This document shows, piece after piece, positions 1-5,885 of a DNA stretch of 7,889 nt. The stretch is from Rhodoferax sp. (GTDB lineage: Bacteria > Pseudomonadota > Gammaproteobacteria > Burkholderiales > Burkholderiaceae_C): assembly GCA_021737905.1 (NCBI GenBank), contig JAIPDA010000102.1, forward strand, positions 1 through 7,889. The letters are read 5' to 3'. The translations under genes and the position numbers were made by a program. The notes below the pieces were generated by a model, which was given only the letters and a program-made list of their open reading frames with translations, was not told the DNA's origin and did not search any database. Positions within the stretch are counted from its first letter, which is position 1. Every line of letters begins with the position of its first letter.

Positions 1-156
1 CAGCACATGCAGCATGCCGCCTAAACCCGTGCCCAGGCAGGAGGCCAGCCCTTCTTGGCGTCCGCCGGCAACTGTGCGGGCCACGACATAGGCCATGCCG
101 GGGCCGGGCGTGAGGGCCAGAACGGCCGCAGCCATGCAAAAGGCAAAAAGGGACAT
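1..156 (-). CDS. LysE/RhtB-family exporter, N-terminal fragment (runs off window start)
   Basis: Reading the minus strand from the ATG at 156 gives 52 uninterrupted codons to the window edge. The peptide begins MSLFAFCMAAAVLALTPGPG and continues with MAYVVARTVAGGRQEGLAS. A first hydrophobic helix followed by a TPGPG turn near residues 16-20 and a GGRQEGL-type loop is the usual N-terminal signature of LysE/RhtB amino-acid and metabolite efflux proteins, which are inner-membrane proteins of about 200 residues. Only the first quarter is visible, so the substrate cannot be judged. The start lies 14 bp downstream of the soxZ stop, in the same direction, so co-transcription with the molybdoenzyme-sox cluster is likely. 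The Shine-Dalgarno region is weak and is occupied by an 8-bp tandem repeat. Family assignment is fairly secure. Any role in exporting a product of the upstream enzyme is inference. Confidence 0.8.
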   Translation of the reverse strand, partial: MSLFAFCMAAAVLALTPGPGMAYVVARTVAGGRQEGLASCLGTGLGGMLHVL

Positions 157-157
157 G

Positions 158-173
158 GCGGCTTAGCGGCTTA
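158..173. repeat. 8-bp tandem duplication at the soxZ/exporter junction
   Basis: The unit GCGGCTTA occurs twice head to tail (158-165 and 166-173). On the coding (minus) strand this is TAAGCCGC twice, so the soxZ stop codon TAA (171-173) is duplicated 8 bp downstream. The repeat fills the whole gap up to the exporter ATG and occupies the place where its ribosome binding site should be. It may be a recent slippage duplication. No function is evident. Confidence 0.6.
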
Positions 174-494
174 GGCCGGTGTGACGTCGACCCGCGCGCG
201 AACCTCGCCCTTTTGGCCCAGGTCGTCTTGCCACTGCACCAGCAGCTCACCGCTTTCTTCGGGCACAACCCAGAACTGCAAATAGGGGTTGGCCGAGATG
301 CCGGAGCCCAAACGGGCACGAAACACCGTGCGGGCGCCGTAGCTGGCGTGCAAGCTGTGGATGATGTTTTTAGGGGCGCTGTTGCCCAGCACGTCAAAAC
401 GGAAACCGGTTTCCATGGGGTGCTGCACCAGCAAGCGCACTTCCATGGGCTGGCCGCGCCGCACCGGAGAAGACAACTGGATGCGGGCGAGCAT
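171..494 (-). CDS. soxZ: SoxZ-like sulfur carrier subunit
   Basis: A 107-residue protein, the usual length for SoxZ, with an ATG start at 494. Family landmarks visible are HPMETGFRFD (residues 25-34, matching the HxMETGxRxD segment of SoxZ), SANPYLQF (67-74) and a C-terminal beta-strand region with VQWQDDLGQKGE (86-97). SoxZ is the all-beta partner that binds SoxY; in the Sox thiosulfate-oxidation system the SoxYZ heterodimer carries sulfur intermediates on a SoxY cysteine in the periplasm. There is no signal peptide here, consistent with export as a passenger bound to Tat-targeted SoxY. The gene begins 1 bp after the soxY stop, so translation is probably coupled. No soxA, soxX, soxB or soxCD is visible; the neighbours are molybdenum hydroxylase subunits. 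The family call is firm, but a role in thiosulfate oxidation is not supported by this context. Confidence 0.9.
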   Translation of the reverse strand: MLARIQLSSPVRRGQPMEVRLLVQHPMETGFRFDVLGNSAPKNIIHSLHASYGARTVFRARLGSGISANPYLQFWVVPEESGELLVQWQDDLGQKGEVRARVDVTPA

Positions 495-495
495 G

Positions 496-969
496 TCAGG
501 CGGCGTCCATGCAGGCCGACTCGGTCACTTCGACCTCAGCCGTGCCCTGCCACCAGCGGCCGTCAGAGGTCTGGGCCAGCGCAATCACTGTCTGAGAACC
601 GTTGAGTCGCACACGCGTGGCGATCTCGGCCTTGCCCGACCAGGGGCCGAGGTCAAAATCGGCGATCACCGGCCGCGGGTTGCGGTTGGACAGCAGCACC
701 AAACGCTGCACATGGTCGGCCGGCGTCATGGGGCTGTCGATACGCACACTCAATGGCACGGTGAAGCCGTTGTCAGCCAGCCGCGGCGTCGTCACGGTCA
801 CCCGCGCCGGGCTCGGCGTGGCATCGCCCGTGAAGGGCCGGTAGAGCAAGGACAAGTCCAGCGTAGGTGCCAGAGCCTGGGCGTGCGCCCGACCCACGCC
901 CAGCAGGGCGCAGGCCAGCAAGCCGCCCAAGCCCTGTCGGCGGGACAAGGCGGGGGCAGCTTCAGACAA
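496..969 (-). CDS. soxY: SoxY-like sulfur carrier with Tat signal and non-canonical cysteine tail
   Basis: A 157-residue protein. The N-terminus has a twin-arginine motif (LSRRQGLGG, residues 8-16), a hydrophobic stretch and a likely cleavage site after GRAHA (residue 30), so it should be a Tat-exported periplasmic protein. The SoxY immunoglobulin-like domain follows: VPLSVRIDSPMTPADHV (71-87), a segment resembling the SoxY signature, then VLLSNRNPRPVIADFDLGP, ATRVRLNGSQTVIALAQ and SDGRWW. Canonical SoxY ends in GGCGG, with the cysteine as the sulfur-binding swinging arm. This protein ends TESACMDAA: Cys153 is kept at about the right place, but the glycines are missing and four residues follow it. 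The start is TTG at 967-969, overlapping the end of the molybdoenzyme gene by 8 bp. A second TTG at residue 8, directly before the twin arginines, is an alternative. Co-expression with soxZ and the molybdoenzyme is very likely. Family is firm, cargo unknown. Confidence 0.87.
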   Translation of the reverse strand: MSEAAPALSRRQGLGGLLACALLGVGRAHAQALAPTLDLSLLYRPFTGDATPSPARVTVTTPRLADNGFTVPLSVRIDSPMTPADHVQRLVLLSNRNPRPVIADFDLGPWSGKAEIATRVRLNGSQTVIALAQTSDGRWWQGTAEVEVTESACMDAA

Positions 970-3145
970 TGCGCAGACCGTGGTTCTTCAGGGGCAGGTT
1001 GCGCATCGGTTTGCCGGTGGCGGCAAAGATGGCGTTGAGAATGGCCGGCGCCACCACGCAGATGGTGGGTTCGCCCACGCCGCCCCAGAAGTCAAAGGTC
1101 GGTGCGATCACGGTCTCAATGCGCGGCAACTGGCGTAAGCGGGCAATCGGATAGCTGTCGAAGTTGGTATTGACCATGCGCCCGTTGGCCACGCTGGACT
1201 GGCTTTGCAAGGTGTCAAACGCATAAGCCACGGAGCCTTCGACCTGAGCTGCGATCTGATCAGGGTTGACCGCATGGCCGCAGTTGGTGGACAGCACCAG
1301 GCGCAGCACCTTGACCTCGTCACCCTTGACCGAGACCTCTGCAACCGCAGCGGTGTAACTGCCGTAACCCATGAACTGGGCAATACCGCGGTGTACGCCG
1401 GCGGGCAATGGTTTGCCCCAGCCGGCTTTGTCTGCGGCAGCATTCAACACGGCCAGGTGCTTGGGATGCTTTTGCATCAGCACGCGGCGGAACTCCAGCG
1501 GGTCACGGCCGGCCGCCGCCGCCACTTCTTCCATGAAGCACTCCAGGTACAGGCCGTTCTGGTTGGTGTTGACACCACGCCAGGCGCCAACCGGCACATG
1601 GGTGTTGCGCATGGCGTACTCGGTGCGCAGACTGGGTATGGTGTAACCGAGTTGTGCGTCACTGGGCGCAGCCGTTAAGCCTTGCAACTGGCGCAGGTCT
1701 TTACCGTCTTTGATGTTTTGCGGGCTCAGGTAAGCGTTGATGGACTGGCCGGACACCCGCAGTTGCAGGCCCAGCAGATTGCCCTGCGCGTCCAGACCGG
1801 CTTCGAGCTTGCACAGCCCGATGGGGCGGAAGTAGTCTTGCGCCATGTCTTCTTCGCGGCTCCACACCATCTTGACTGGAACGCCCTTCATTTGCCTGCC
1901 CAGCAAAGTGGCCTGGCGCACAAAGTCTTGCGTGCCTCCGCGCCGGCCGAAACCGCCGCCCAGGGTGTGGTTGTGGACTTCGCATTTATCCAGCGGCAAA
2001 CCGCTGGCGGTCGACAAAGCGGCCATGGAAGCCTCGGCATTCTGGCTGGCGACCCAGACCTCGGCACGGTAGTCGGTGATGAGCGCCGTGCAGTTCATGG
2101 GCTCCATGCAGGCGTGGGTGACAAAGGGGGTGCTGTAAACCGCCTCGACACGTTTGGCTGCGCCGGCAATCACCTGGGGCGCGTTGCCGATGTCGATGTC
2201 GGCAAACACGTTATTGGTGGAGGTCAGGCCTTCTTTGAGACGGGCGTCAATGGTGGCGCTGCTTTCCTGGCCGTTGGCGCCTTCGTTCCAGACGATGGGC
2301 AGGTCCTGCAGCGCCATCTTGGCGCGCCACCAGTTGTCGGCCACCACGGCCACTGTGTTGTCGTCCACTTTGTAGACGCCTTGAATGCCTTTGCGGCCTT
2401 TGAGTTTGGAGGCGTCAAAGCTGACCAGCTTGCCGCCAAAGACAGGGCTGGCCTGAATGGCCGCATAGACCATGCCGGGCAGGCGGGTGTCGATGGCATA
2501 GTTTTGTTTGCCCATCACCTTGAGCGCGGTGTCCACACGCTTGAGGGGCTTGCCGGCAATCTTCCATTGGCGCGGGTCCCGCAGCACCAGGGTCTTAGGG
2601 TCTGGCGGTGTCAGCTTGGCTGCGGCCGATGCCACCTTGCCGTAGGTTAGCTTGCGGCCTGTGCCGGTGTGGGTGATCACGCCTTTGCTCACAGTGACTT
2701 CGCTCACCGCAACGCCCCACTGGTTGGCCGCCGCCTGCAACAGCACGGCACGGGCTGCAGCGCCGCCCTGGCGCATGTAATTTTGTGAGCCGCGAATGCC
2801 CCGGCTGCCACCGGTGGACATGTCACGCCAGACGCGCTTGCGTGCCAGGTTCTGGCCGGCCGAGACCATTTGAACTTTGACGCGCGACCAATCGCAGTCG
2901 AGTTCTTCGGCCACCAGCTGGGCCAGTCCAGTGTGGGTGCCCTGGCCCATTTCGGCGCGGGCCACACGGATGATGCAGGTTTCGTCGGTTTGCACCACCA
3001 CCCAGGCGTTGACCTCGGGTGTGTCAGCGCCTGCGCTTTGGGCACCGGCAGGGAAGTGAAAGCCCAGGGCCAGGCCGGTGCCGGCAGCGGCACTGGAGAG
3101 CACAAAGGCGCGGCGGGACAAGCGGGTGTTTGTCGGCATGTTCAT
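962..3145 (-). CDS. Molybdopterin-binding large subunit, xanthine dehydrogenase / isoquinoline 1-oxidoreductase (IorB) type
   Basis: A 727-residue protein resembling the large subunit of two-subunit molybdenum hydroxylases (IorB and related aldehyde dehydrogenases). These hydroxylate or oxidise aromatic heterocycles or aldehydes using water and pass electrons to the [2Fe-2S] subunit. Visible landmarks are a Tat motif RLSRRAFVLS (8-17) with probable cleavage near AGA (33-35); AEMGQGTHTGLAQLVAEEL (64-82) in the first cofactor region, in the order typical of IorB rather than cytoplasmic xanthine dehydrogenase; THACMEPMNCTA (343-354); GGGFGRR (396-402); GAWRGV (520-525); CGHAVNPDQI (622-631); and GGVGEP (688-693), whose Glu692 is the expected catalytic base. 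All core motifs are intact, so the enzyme should be active, in the periplasm. The gene starts 11 bp after the small-subunit stop. A second ATG at codon 3 is possible. No cytochrome c domain or gene is visible. The substrate cannot be deduced. Confidence 0.93.
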   Translation of the reverse strand: MNMPTNTRLSRRAFVLSSAAAGTGLALGFHFPAGAQSAGADTPEVNAWVVVQTDETCIIRVARAEMGQGTHTGLAQLVAEELDCDWSRVKVQMVSAGQNLARKRVWRDMSTGGSRGIRGSQNYMRQGGAAARAVLLQAAANQWGVAVSEVTVSKGVITHTGTGRKLTYGKVASAAAKLTPPDPKTLVLRDPRQWKIAGKPLKRVDTALKVMGKQNYAIDTRLPGMVYAAIQASPVFGGKLVSFDASKLKGRKGIQGVYKVDDNTVAVVADNWWRAKMALQDLPIVWNEGANGQESSATIDARLKEGLTSTNNVFADIDIGNAPQVIAGAAKRVEAVYSTPFVTHACMEPMNCTALITDYRAEVWVASQNAEASMAALSTASGLPLDKCEVHNHTLGGGFGRRGGTQDFVRQATLLGRQMKGVPVKMVWSREEDMAQDYFRPIGLCKLEAGLDAQGNLLGLQLRVSGQSINAYLSPQNIKDGKDLRQLQGLTAAPSDAQLGYTIPSLRTEYAMRNTHVPVGAWRGVNTNQNGLYLECFMEEVAAAAGRDPLEFRRVLMQKHPKHLAVLNAAADKAGWGKPLPAGVHRGIAQFMGYGSYTAAVAEVSVKGDEVKVLRLVLSTNCGHAVNPDQIAAQVEGSVAYAFDTLQSQSSVANGRMVNTNFDSYPIARLRQLPRIETVIAPTFDFWGGVGEPTICVVAPAILNAIFAATGKPMRNLPLKNHGLRIV

Positions 3146-3156
3146 GTGCGCTGCTT

Positions 3157-3678
3157 TCAGGCTTGGGCCGTTGTGGTTTCGATCATGTCGCCGGCATCGC
3201 TGACCATGTGGATCACCGAGCCCACGCCCTTGCCGGTTTTGGCGGCCAGGTGGATGGCCGCGCGTATGCGCTGGTAAGTACCGCAGCGGCAGATGTTGGT
3301 CATGGCCTCGTCAATGTCAGCGTCGGTGGGTTTGGGCTTTTTGCGCAGCAAGGTGGTGGCCGCCAGGATCTGGCCGGACTGGCAGTAACCACACTGCGGC
3401 ACATCGAGCGCCTTCCAGGCCATTTGCACGGGGTGTGAGCCGTCCTTCGACAAGCCTTCAATCGTCACCACACGCTGGCCCACAGCGCCAGACACCGGGT
3501 AGGAACACGAGCGCACCGGCTCGCCATTGAGGTGCACTGTGCAAGAACCGCACTGGGCAATGCCGCAGCCAAACTTGGTGCCGGTCATGCCCAGCTGGTC
3601 GCGAAGTACCCACAGCAGGGGCATCTCGGGCTCGACGTCTACTTCATGGCTTTTACCGTTGATGTTCAATTTCAACAT
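3157..3678 (-). CDS. (2Fe-2S)-binding small subunit of the molybdenum hydroxylase (IorA type)
   Basis: A 173-residue protein when started at the ATG at 3678. This start is preferred because AAGGAA lies 5 bp upstream and the peptide opens MLKLNINGKSHEV as in the family; an upstream in-frame ATG at 3705 would add nine residues without such a site. The ferredoxin domain has the CxxxxCxxC pattern with a fourth cysteine (Cys38, 43, 46, 58), and the helical second domain has CGYC and CRCGTYQRIR (Cys96, 99, 130, 132). It should therefore hold two [2Fe-2S] clusters that relay electrons from the molybdenum centre. It has no signal peptide and is presumably exported folded, bound to the Tat-targeted large subunit encoded 11 bp downstream. 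The tail after the last cluster motif extends about 20 residues beyond what I recall as typical for IorA proteins. No FAD subunit is present, which fits the two-subunit class. Confidence 0.94.
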   Translation of the reverse strand: MLKLNINGKSHEVDVEPEMPLLWVLRDQLGMTGTKFGCGIAQCGSCTVHLNGEPVRSCSYPVSGAVGQRVVTIEGLSKDGSHPVQMAWKALDVPQCGYCQSGQILAATTLLRKKPKPTDADIDEAMTNICRCGTYQRIRAAIHLAAKTGKGVGSVIHMVSDAGDMIETTTAQA

Positions 3679-3683
3679 GCGTA

Positions 3684-3689
3684 TTCCTT
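3684..3689 (-). promoter_or_regulatory. Ribosome binding site that decides the small-subunit start
   Basis: On the minus strand AAGGAA is followed by a 5-bp spacer and the ATG at 3678. It is the clearest Shine-Dalgarno match in the window and supports the shorter form of the (2Fe-2S) protein. Confidence 0.6.
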
Positions 3690-3707
3690 GGTGGTCATAA
3701 AACAAAT

Positions 3708-3736
3708 ACCTTAGTCAACAGGGTGCCAGTGGTCAA
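3708..3736 (-). promoter_or_regulatory. Possible sigma70-type promoter for the molybdoenzyme-soxYZ cluster
   Basis: In the roughly 100-bp gap behind the SDR gene, the minus strand has TTGACC (3731-3736), a 17-bp spacer and TAAGGT (3708-3713). The -35 is a good match and the -10 is poor but keeps the TA...T ends. Transcription would begin near 3701, about 23 bp before the ATG at 3678. This would let the cluster be expressed separately from the SDR gene. The call rests on motif matching by eye only. Confidence 0.3.
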
Positions 3737-3779
3737 TACAGTGGAATCCCGCATAGCCGCAAGCGCAGACAGTGTGCTG

Positions 3780-4607
3780 TCAGGCGCCGGCCTGGCGGCG
3801 CAGCGTCGGCAGGCCTACGCCAGCCGCCTCAAAGCCACCGTCGACCGCCAGCACCTGACCGTTGACATAGCCGGCGGCCTGGCTGCACAGAAAGCCAGCC
3901 ACGGCAGCTATTTCTTCGACCAGGCCGTAGCGGTTGAGTGGAATGACGTCGTGGTAATCCGAGCGGATGGCAACGCTGTGAACCAGCTTGGCCATGTCGG
4001 TTTCTACCGGCCCGGGGGCAATGGCGTTGGCGCGTATGCCCACGGTACCAAGTTCAACGGCCTGCTGCTTGGTCAGCTGGATCAGGGCGGCCTTGCTGGT
4101 GCCATAGGCCACGCGCAGGGTGCTGGCGCGCAAACCTGAAATGGAGGCGATATTGACGATGCTGCCGCCGCCGGTTTTGAGCATCACCGGCACGCAGGCC
4201 TGACTGCACAAAAAAGCGCCGTCGAGGTTGGTAGACAGCACGTGTCGCCACTCTTCAAAGCTGGTCGCGCCAATGGGTTTGAAGACCGCCACCCCGGCAT
4301 TGTTGATGAGCGCATCAATGCGGCCCATCACGCCGGCCACACGGTCAATGGCAGACTGCACCTGGTCGGCTTGCGAGACGTCGCAATGCACGGTGAGCAC
4401 CCGCGCCGGGTCTTGCAATTGCGCCGCGGTGGCTGCCAGCGTGGCTTGATCGATGTCCAGCAGCGCCACGCGGTGGCCGTGGGCCAAAAACCAGTGGGCA
4501 ATGCCCAGCCCGATGCCACGCGCACCGCCGGTGATCACGGCAACGGGCGCAGCTGCGCCGGGACCTGATGCGCTGAGGGTGGTCGGGGAGGAGGCTGAAA
4601 GGGTCAA
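3780..4607 (-). CDS. Short-chain dehydrogenase/reductase (classical SDR, probably NAD-dependent)
   Basis: A 275-residue classical SDR with a full catalytic set: the cofactor loop TGGARGIG (26-33), NNAG (102-105), Asn127, Ser155 in NIASISG, and Tyr168 and Lys172 in AYGTSK. The PGPVETDM stretch (198-205) and the GQVLAVDGGF end (250-259) are typical of the 3-oxoacyl-ACP reductase-like branch. Asp51 at the end of the second beta-strand (VALLDID) favours NAD(H) over NADP(H). It is a soluble cytoplasmic enzyme that interconverts an alcohol and a ketone; the substrate is not recognisable. The start is TTG (4605-4607) after a purine-rich AGAAAGAAAAA stretch. No in-frame ATG lies between this and an upstream stop, and the first 20 residues are low-complexity Ser/Thr/Ala/Pro before the fold begins. 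It lies about 100 bp upstream of the molybdoenzyme genes in the same direction, so it may be in the same pathway, but the gap allows separate expression. Confidence 0.9.
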   Translation of the reverse strand: MTLSASSPTTLSASGPGAAAPVAVITGGARGIGLGIAHWFLAHGHRVALLDIDQATLAATAAQLQDPARVLTVHCDVSQADQVQSAIDRVAGVMGRIDALINNAGVAVFKPIGATSFEEWRHVLSTNLDGAFLCSQACVPVMLKTGGGSIVNIASISGLRASTLRVAYGTSKAALIQLTKQQAVELGTVGIRANAIAPGPVETDMAKLVHSVAIRSDYHDVIPLNRYGLVEEIAAVAGFLCSQAAGYVNGQVLAVDGGFEAAGVGLPTLRRQAGA

Positions 4608-4663
4608 GATTTTTCTTTCTATGAGTGGGTCAGGGTTCTGGCCAGATAAACGGTTTCATTATG

Positions 4664-4691
4664 CGCAGCCTGCAGCGCTTCATTGGCTGCG
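4664..4691. repeat. 7-bp inverted repeat in the divergent spacer
   Basis: CGCAGCC (4664-4670) and GGCTGCG (4685-4691) are perfect inverted copies around a 14-bp centre that itself contains CTGCAG and AGCGCT. It lies in the 166-bp gap (4608-4773) between the divergent SDR and DUF3297 genes. On the minus strand it is followed at once by CATAAT, a fair -10 without a good -35. An operator for a dimeric regulator is possible. There is no T-run, so it is not a terminator. I see no confident promoter in this gap. Confidence 0.35.
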
Positions 4692-4773
4692 GGTTTGTAT
4701 GTAGACAAAGCAAGATTGCTGAAATTTACGCACGGACAGTCATGACCGCGTCAGCCAGGTATCTTGAGGCTTC

Positions 4774-5043
4774 ATGCTCAAGCACAATACGGGCATGACC
4801 GAAGCCAACGCATTACCCCCCTTGCCCGACCGCCTGTCGACCGACCCGCGCAGCCCGCACCATGTGGCGGCCATCTTTGAGCATGACATCGGCATCCGCT
4901 TTAACGACAAAGACCGCCTGGATGTTGAGGAGTACTGCATCAGCGAAGGCTGGATTCGCGTGGCCGCCGGCAAGACCGTGGACCGCAAGGGCCAGCCGCT
5001 CTTGATCAAACTCAAGGGCCGGGTTGAAGCCTATTACCGCTGA
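4774..5043 (+). CDS. DUF3297 family protein
   Basis: A small soluble protein of 89 residues if the ATG at 4774 is used. It matches the DUF3297 family by the segments LPDRLSTDPRSPHH (18-31), IGIRFND, NVEEYC-like DVEEYCISEGWIRVA and GKTVDRKGQPL, ending in LKGRVEAYYR. The function of the family is not known to me. There is no signal peptide, membrane segment or metal-binding motif beyond single His and Cys residues. GAGG sits 4 bp before the ATG at 4774. The ATG at 4795, giving MTEANALPPLPDRL, better matches the usual family start and is a real alternative (82 residues). The gene is divergent from the SDR gene and converges on the yebC-family gene, with 39 bp between stop codons, so it is probably transcribed alone. 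Confidence 0.88.
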   Translation: MLKHNTGMTEANALPPLPDRLSTDPRSPHHVAAIFEHDIGIRFNDKDRLDVEEYCISEGWIRVAAGKTVDRKGQPLLIKLKGRVEAYYR

Positions 5044-5082
5044 AGTGCGCTTTGGATTGAGCCGCTGATGGCCTGCACTGAA

Positions 5083-5796
5083 TTAGCCGGCCAACCCCAC
5101 AAAGACGTTTTGCACGTCGTCGTTGCCGTCAATCGCGGCCAGAAAAGACTCCACCTCTTCGAGCTGGGCCGGGCTCAAGTTGGCTGGGTCCACCGGGTTT
5201 TTGGGCTTGTAGCCCAGCTTGGCAGTCAGCACCGAAAAGTTGTGTGCAGGCAAGGCCCGGCTGACCAGGTCCAGGTCTGCCGCATCGGTCCAGAACATGG
5301 TGGCGCCGGCTTCTTCGCCGGGCTCAAAGTCTTGCGCACCTGCCTCAATGGCGGCCAGTTCGGGGTCTGCACCGGCGACCAGCGGCTCGGCCTCAATCAT
5401 GCCGACATGGTCAAAATCCCAGGACACCGAACCCGAAGTACCCAGCTGGCCTTTGCGAAAAAGAACACGCATTTCCGGGGCTGTGCGGTTCAGGTTGTCG
5501 GTCAGGCACTCCACCATGACCGGCACCTGGTGCGGTGCAAAACCTTCGTAGATGACATGCTCGAAATTGACGGCTTCACCCGTCAGACCGGCGCCTTTTT
5601 TGATGGCACGGTCCAGCGTGTCTTTGGGCATGGAGACCTTGCGGGCCTGCTCCACCACCAGCCGCAGCCGCGAATTCGAAGCCGGGTCGGCCCCGCTGCG
5701 CGCTGCGATCATGATGTCTTTGGCCAGCCGCCCGAAAAGTTTGCCTTTGGCGTTGGCCGCCAGTTCTTTGCCTTTTGCTTTCCACTGCGCGCCCAT
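5083..5796 (-). CDS. YebC/PmpR (TACO1) family protein
   Basis: With the ATG at 5796 this is a 237-residue protein, the normal length for the family. The start is chosen because AAAGG lies 8 bp upstream and the protein opens MGAQWKAKGK; an upstream ATG at 5838 would add 14 residues without a clear binding site. Family landmarks are the basic N-terminal segment, KDIMIAARSGADPASNSRLR, ARKVSMPKDTLDRAIKKGAG and FEHVIYEGFAPHQVPVMVEC, followed by an acidic C-terminal domain. YebC-family proteins were first described as DNA-binding regulators (PmpR); work on TACO1 and some bacterial members indicates a role on ribosomes in relieving stalling. The opening differs from the classic MAGHSKWANIK, so this may be the second-type paralog rather than true YebC; hence no gene symbol. 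It faces slyX divergently across about 90 bp. Confidence 0.92.
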   Translation of the reverse strand: MGAQWKAKGKELAANAKGKLFGRLAKDIMIAARSGADPASNSRLRLVVEQARKVSMPKDTLDRAIKKGAGLTGEAVNFEHVIYEGFAPHQVPVMVECLTDNLNRTAPEMRVLFRKGQLGTSGSVSWDFDHVGMIEAEPLVAGADPELAAIEAGAQDFEPGEEAGATMFWTDAADLDLVSRALPAHNFSVLTAKLGYKPKNPVDPANLSPAQLEEVESFLAAIDGNDDVQNVFVGLAG

Positions 5797-5850
5797 GTCT
5801 GATGCCTTTGAGGTTGTCGCGCTGGAGGGCGCCTTCATTTGTATGGGTCT

Positions 5851-5878
5851 ACTTTACACCCTGAGTTTTAGGGTCCAA
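5851..5878 (-). promoter_or_regulatory. Possible promoter for the yebC-family gene
   Basis: On the minus strand TTGGAC (5873-5878) is followed by a 16-bp spacer and TAAAGT (5851-5856). Both hexamers are only partial matches to the sigma70 consensus. Transcription would begin near 5844, about 48 bp before the preferred ATG at 5796 and only about 6 bp before the alternative ATG at 5838, which agrees with the shorter start. Confidence 0.3.
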
Positions 5879-5885
5879 TAGCGCT

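Noticed and set aside
361..1038. A 225-codon plus-strand frame opposite soxY and soxZ
   Set aside because: Arg/Gly/Gln-rich translation without a fold, opposite recognised genes; a shadow of GC-rich codon use.
1682..2650. A 322-codon open frame on the plus strand, antisense to the molybdoenzyme large subunit
   Set aside because: It lies wholly opposite a gene with intact family motifs, has no recognisable domain, and such frames are expected opposite GC-rich coding sequence.
3721..3736. Sigma54-like TGGCAC...TTGA on the minus strand upstream of the [2Fe-2S] gene
   Set aside because: The -12 element reads GA rather than GC, and the spacing to the -24 GG is one base short.
3781..3794. Hairpin CAGGC-GCCG-GCCTG at the end of the SDR gene
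   Set aside because: It lies within coding sequence, with a 5-bp stem and no following T-run; consistent with GC-rich coding.
5044..5082. Possible bidirectional terminator between the DUF3297 gene and yebC (AGTGC ... GCACT)
   Set aside because: Only a 5-bp stem with a 26-nt loop and no T-run on either strand.
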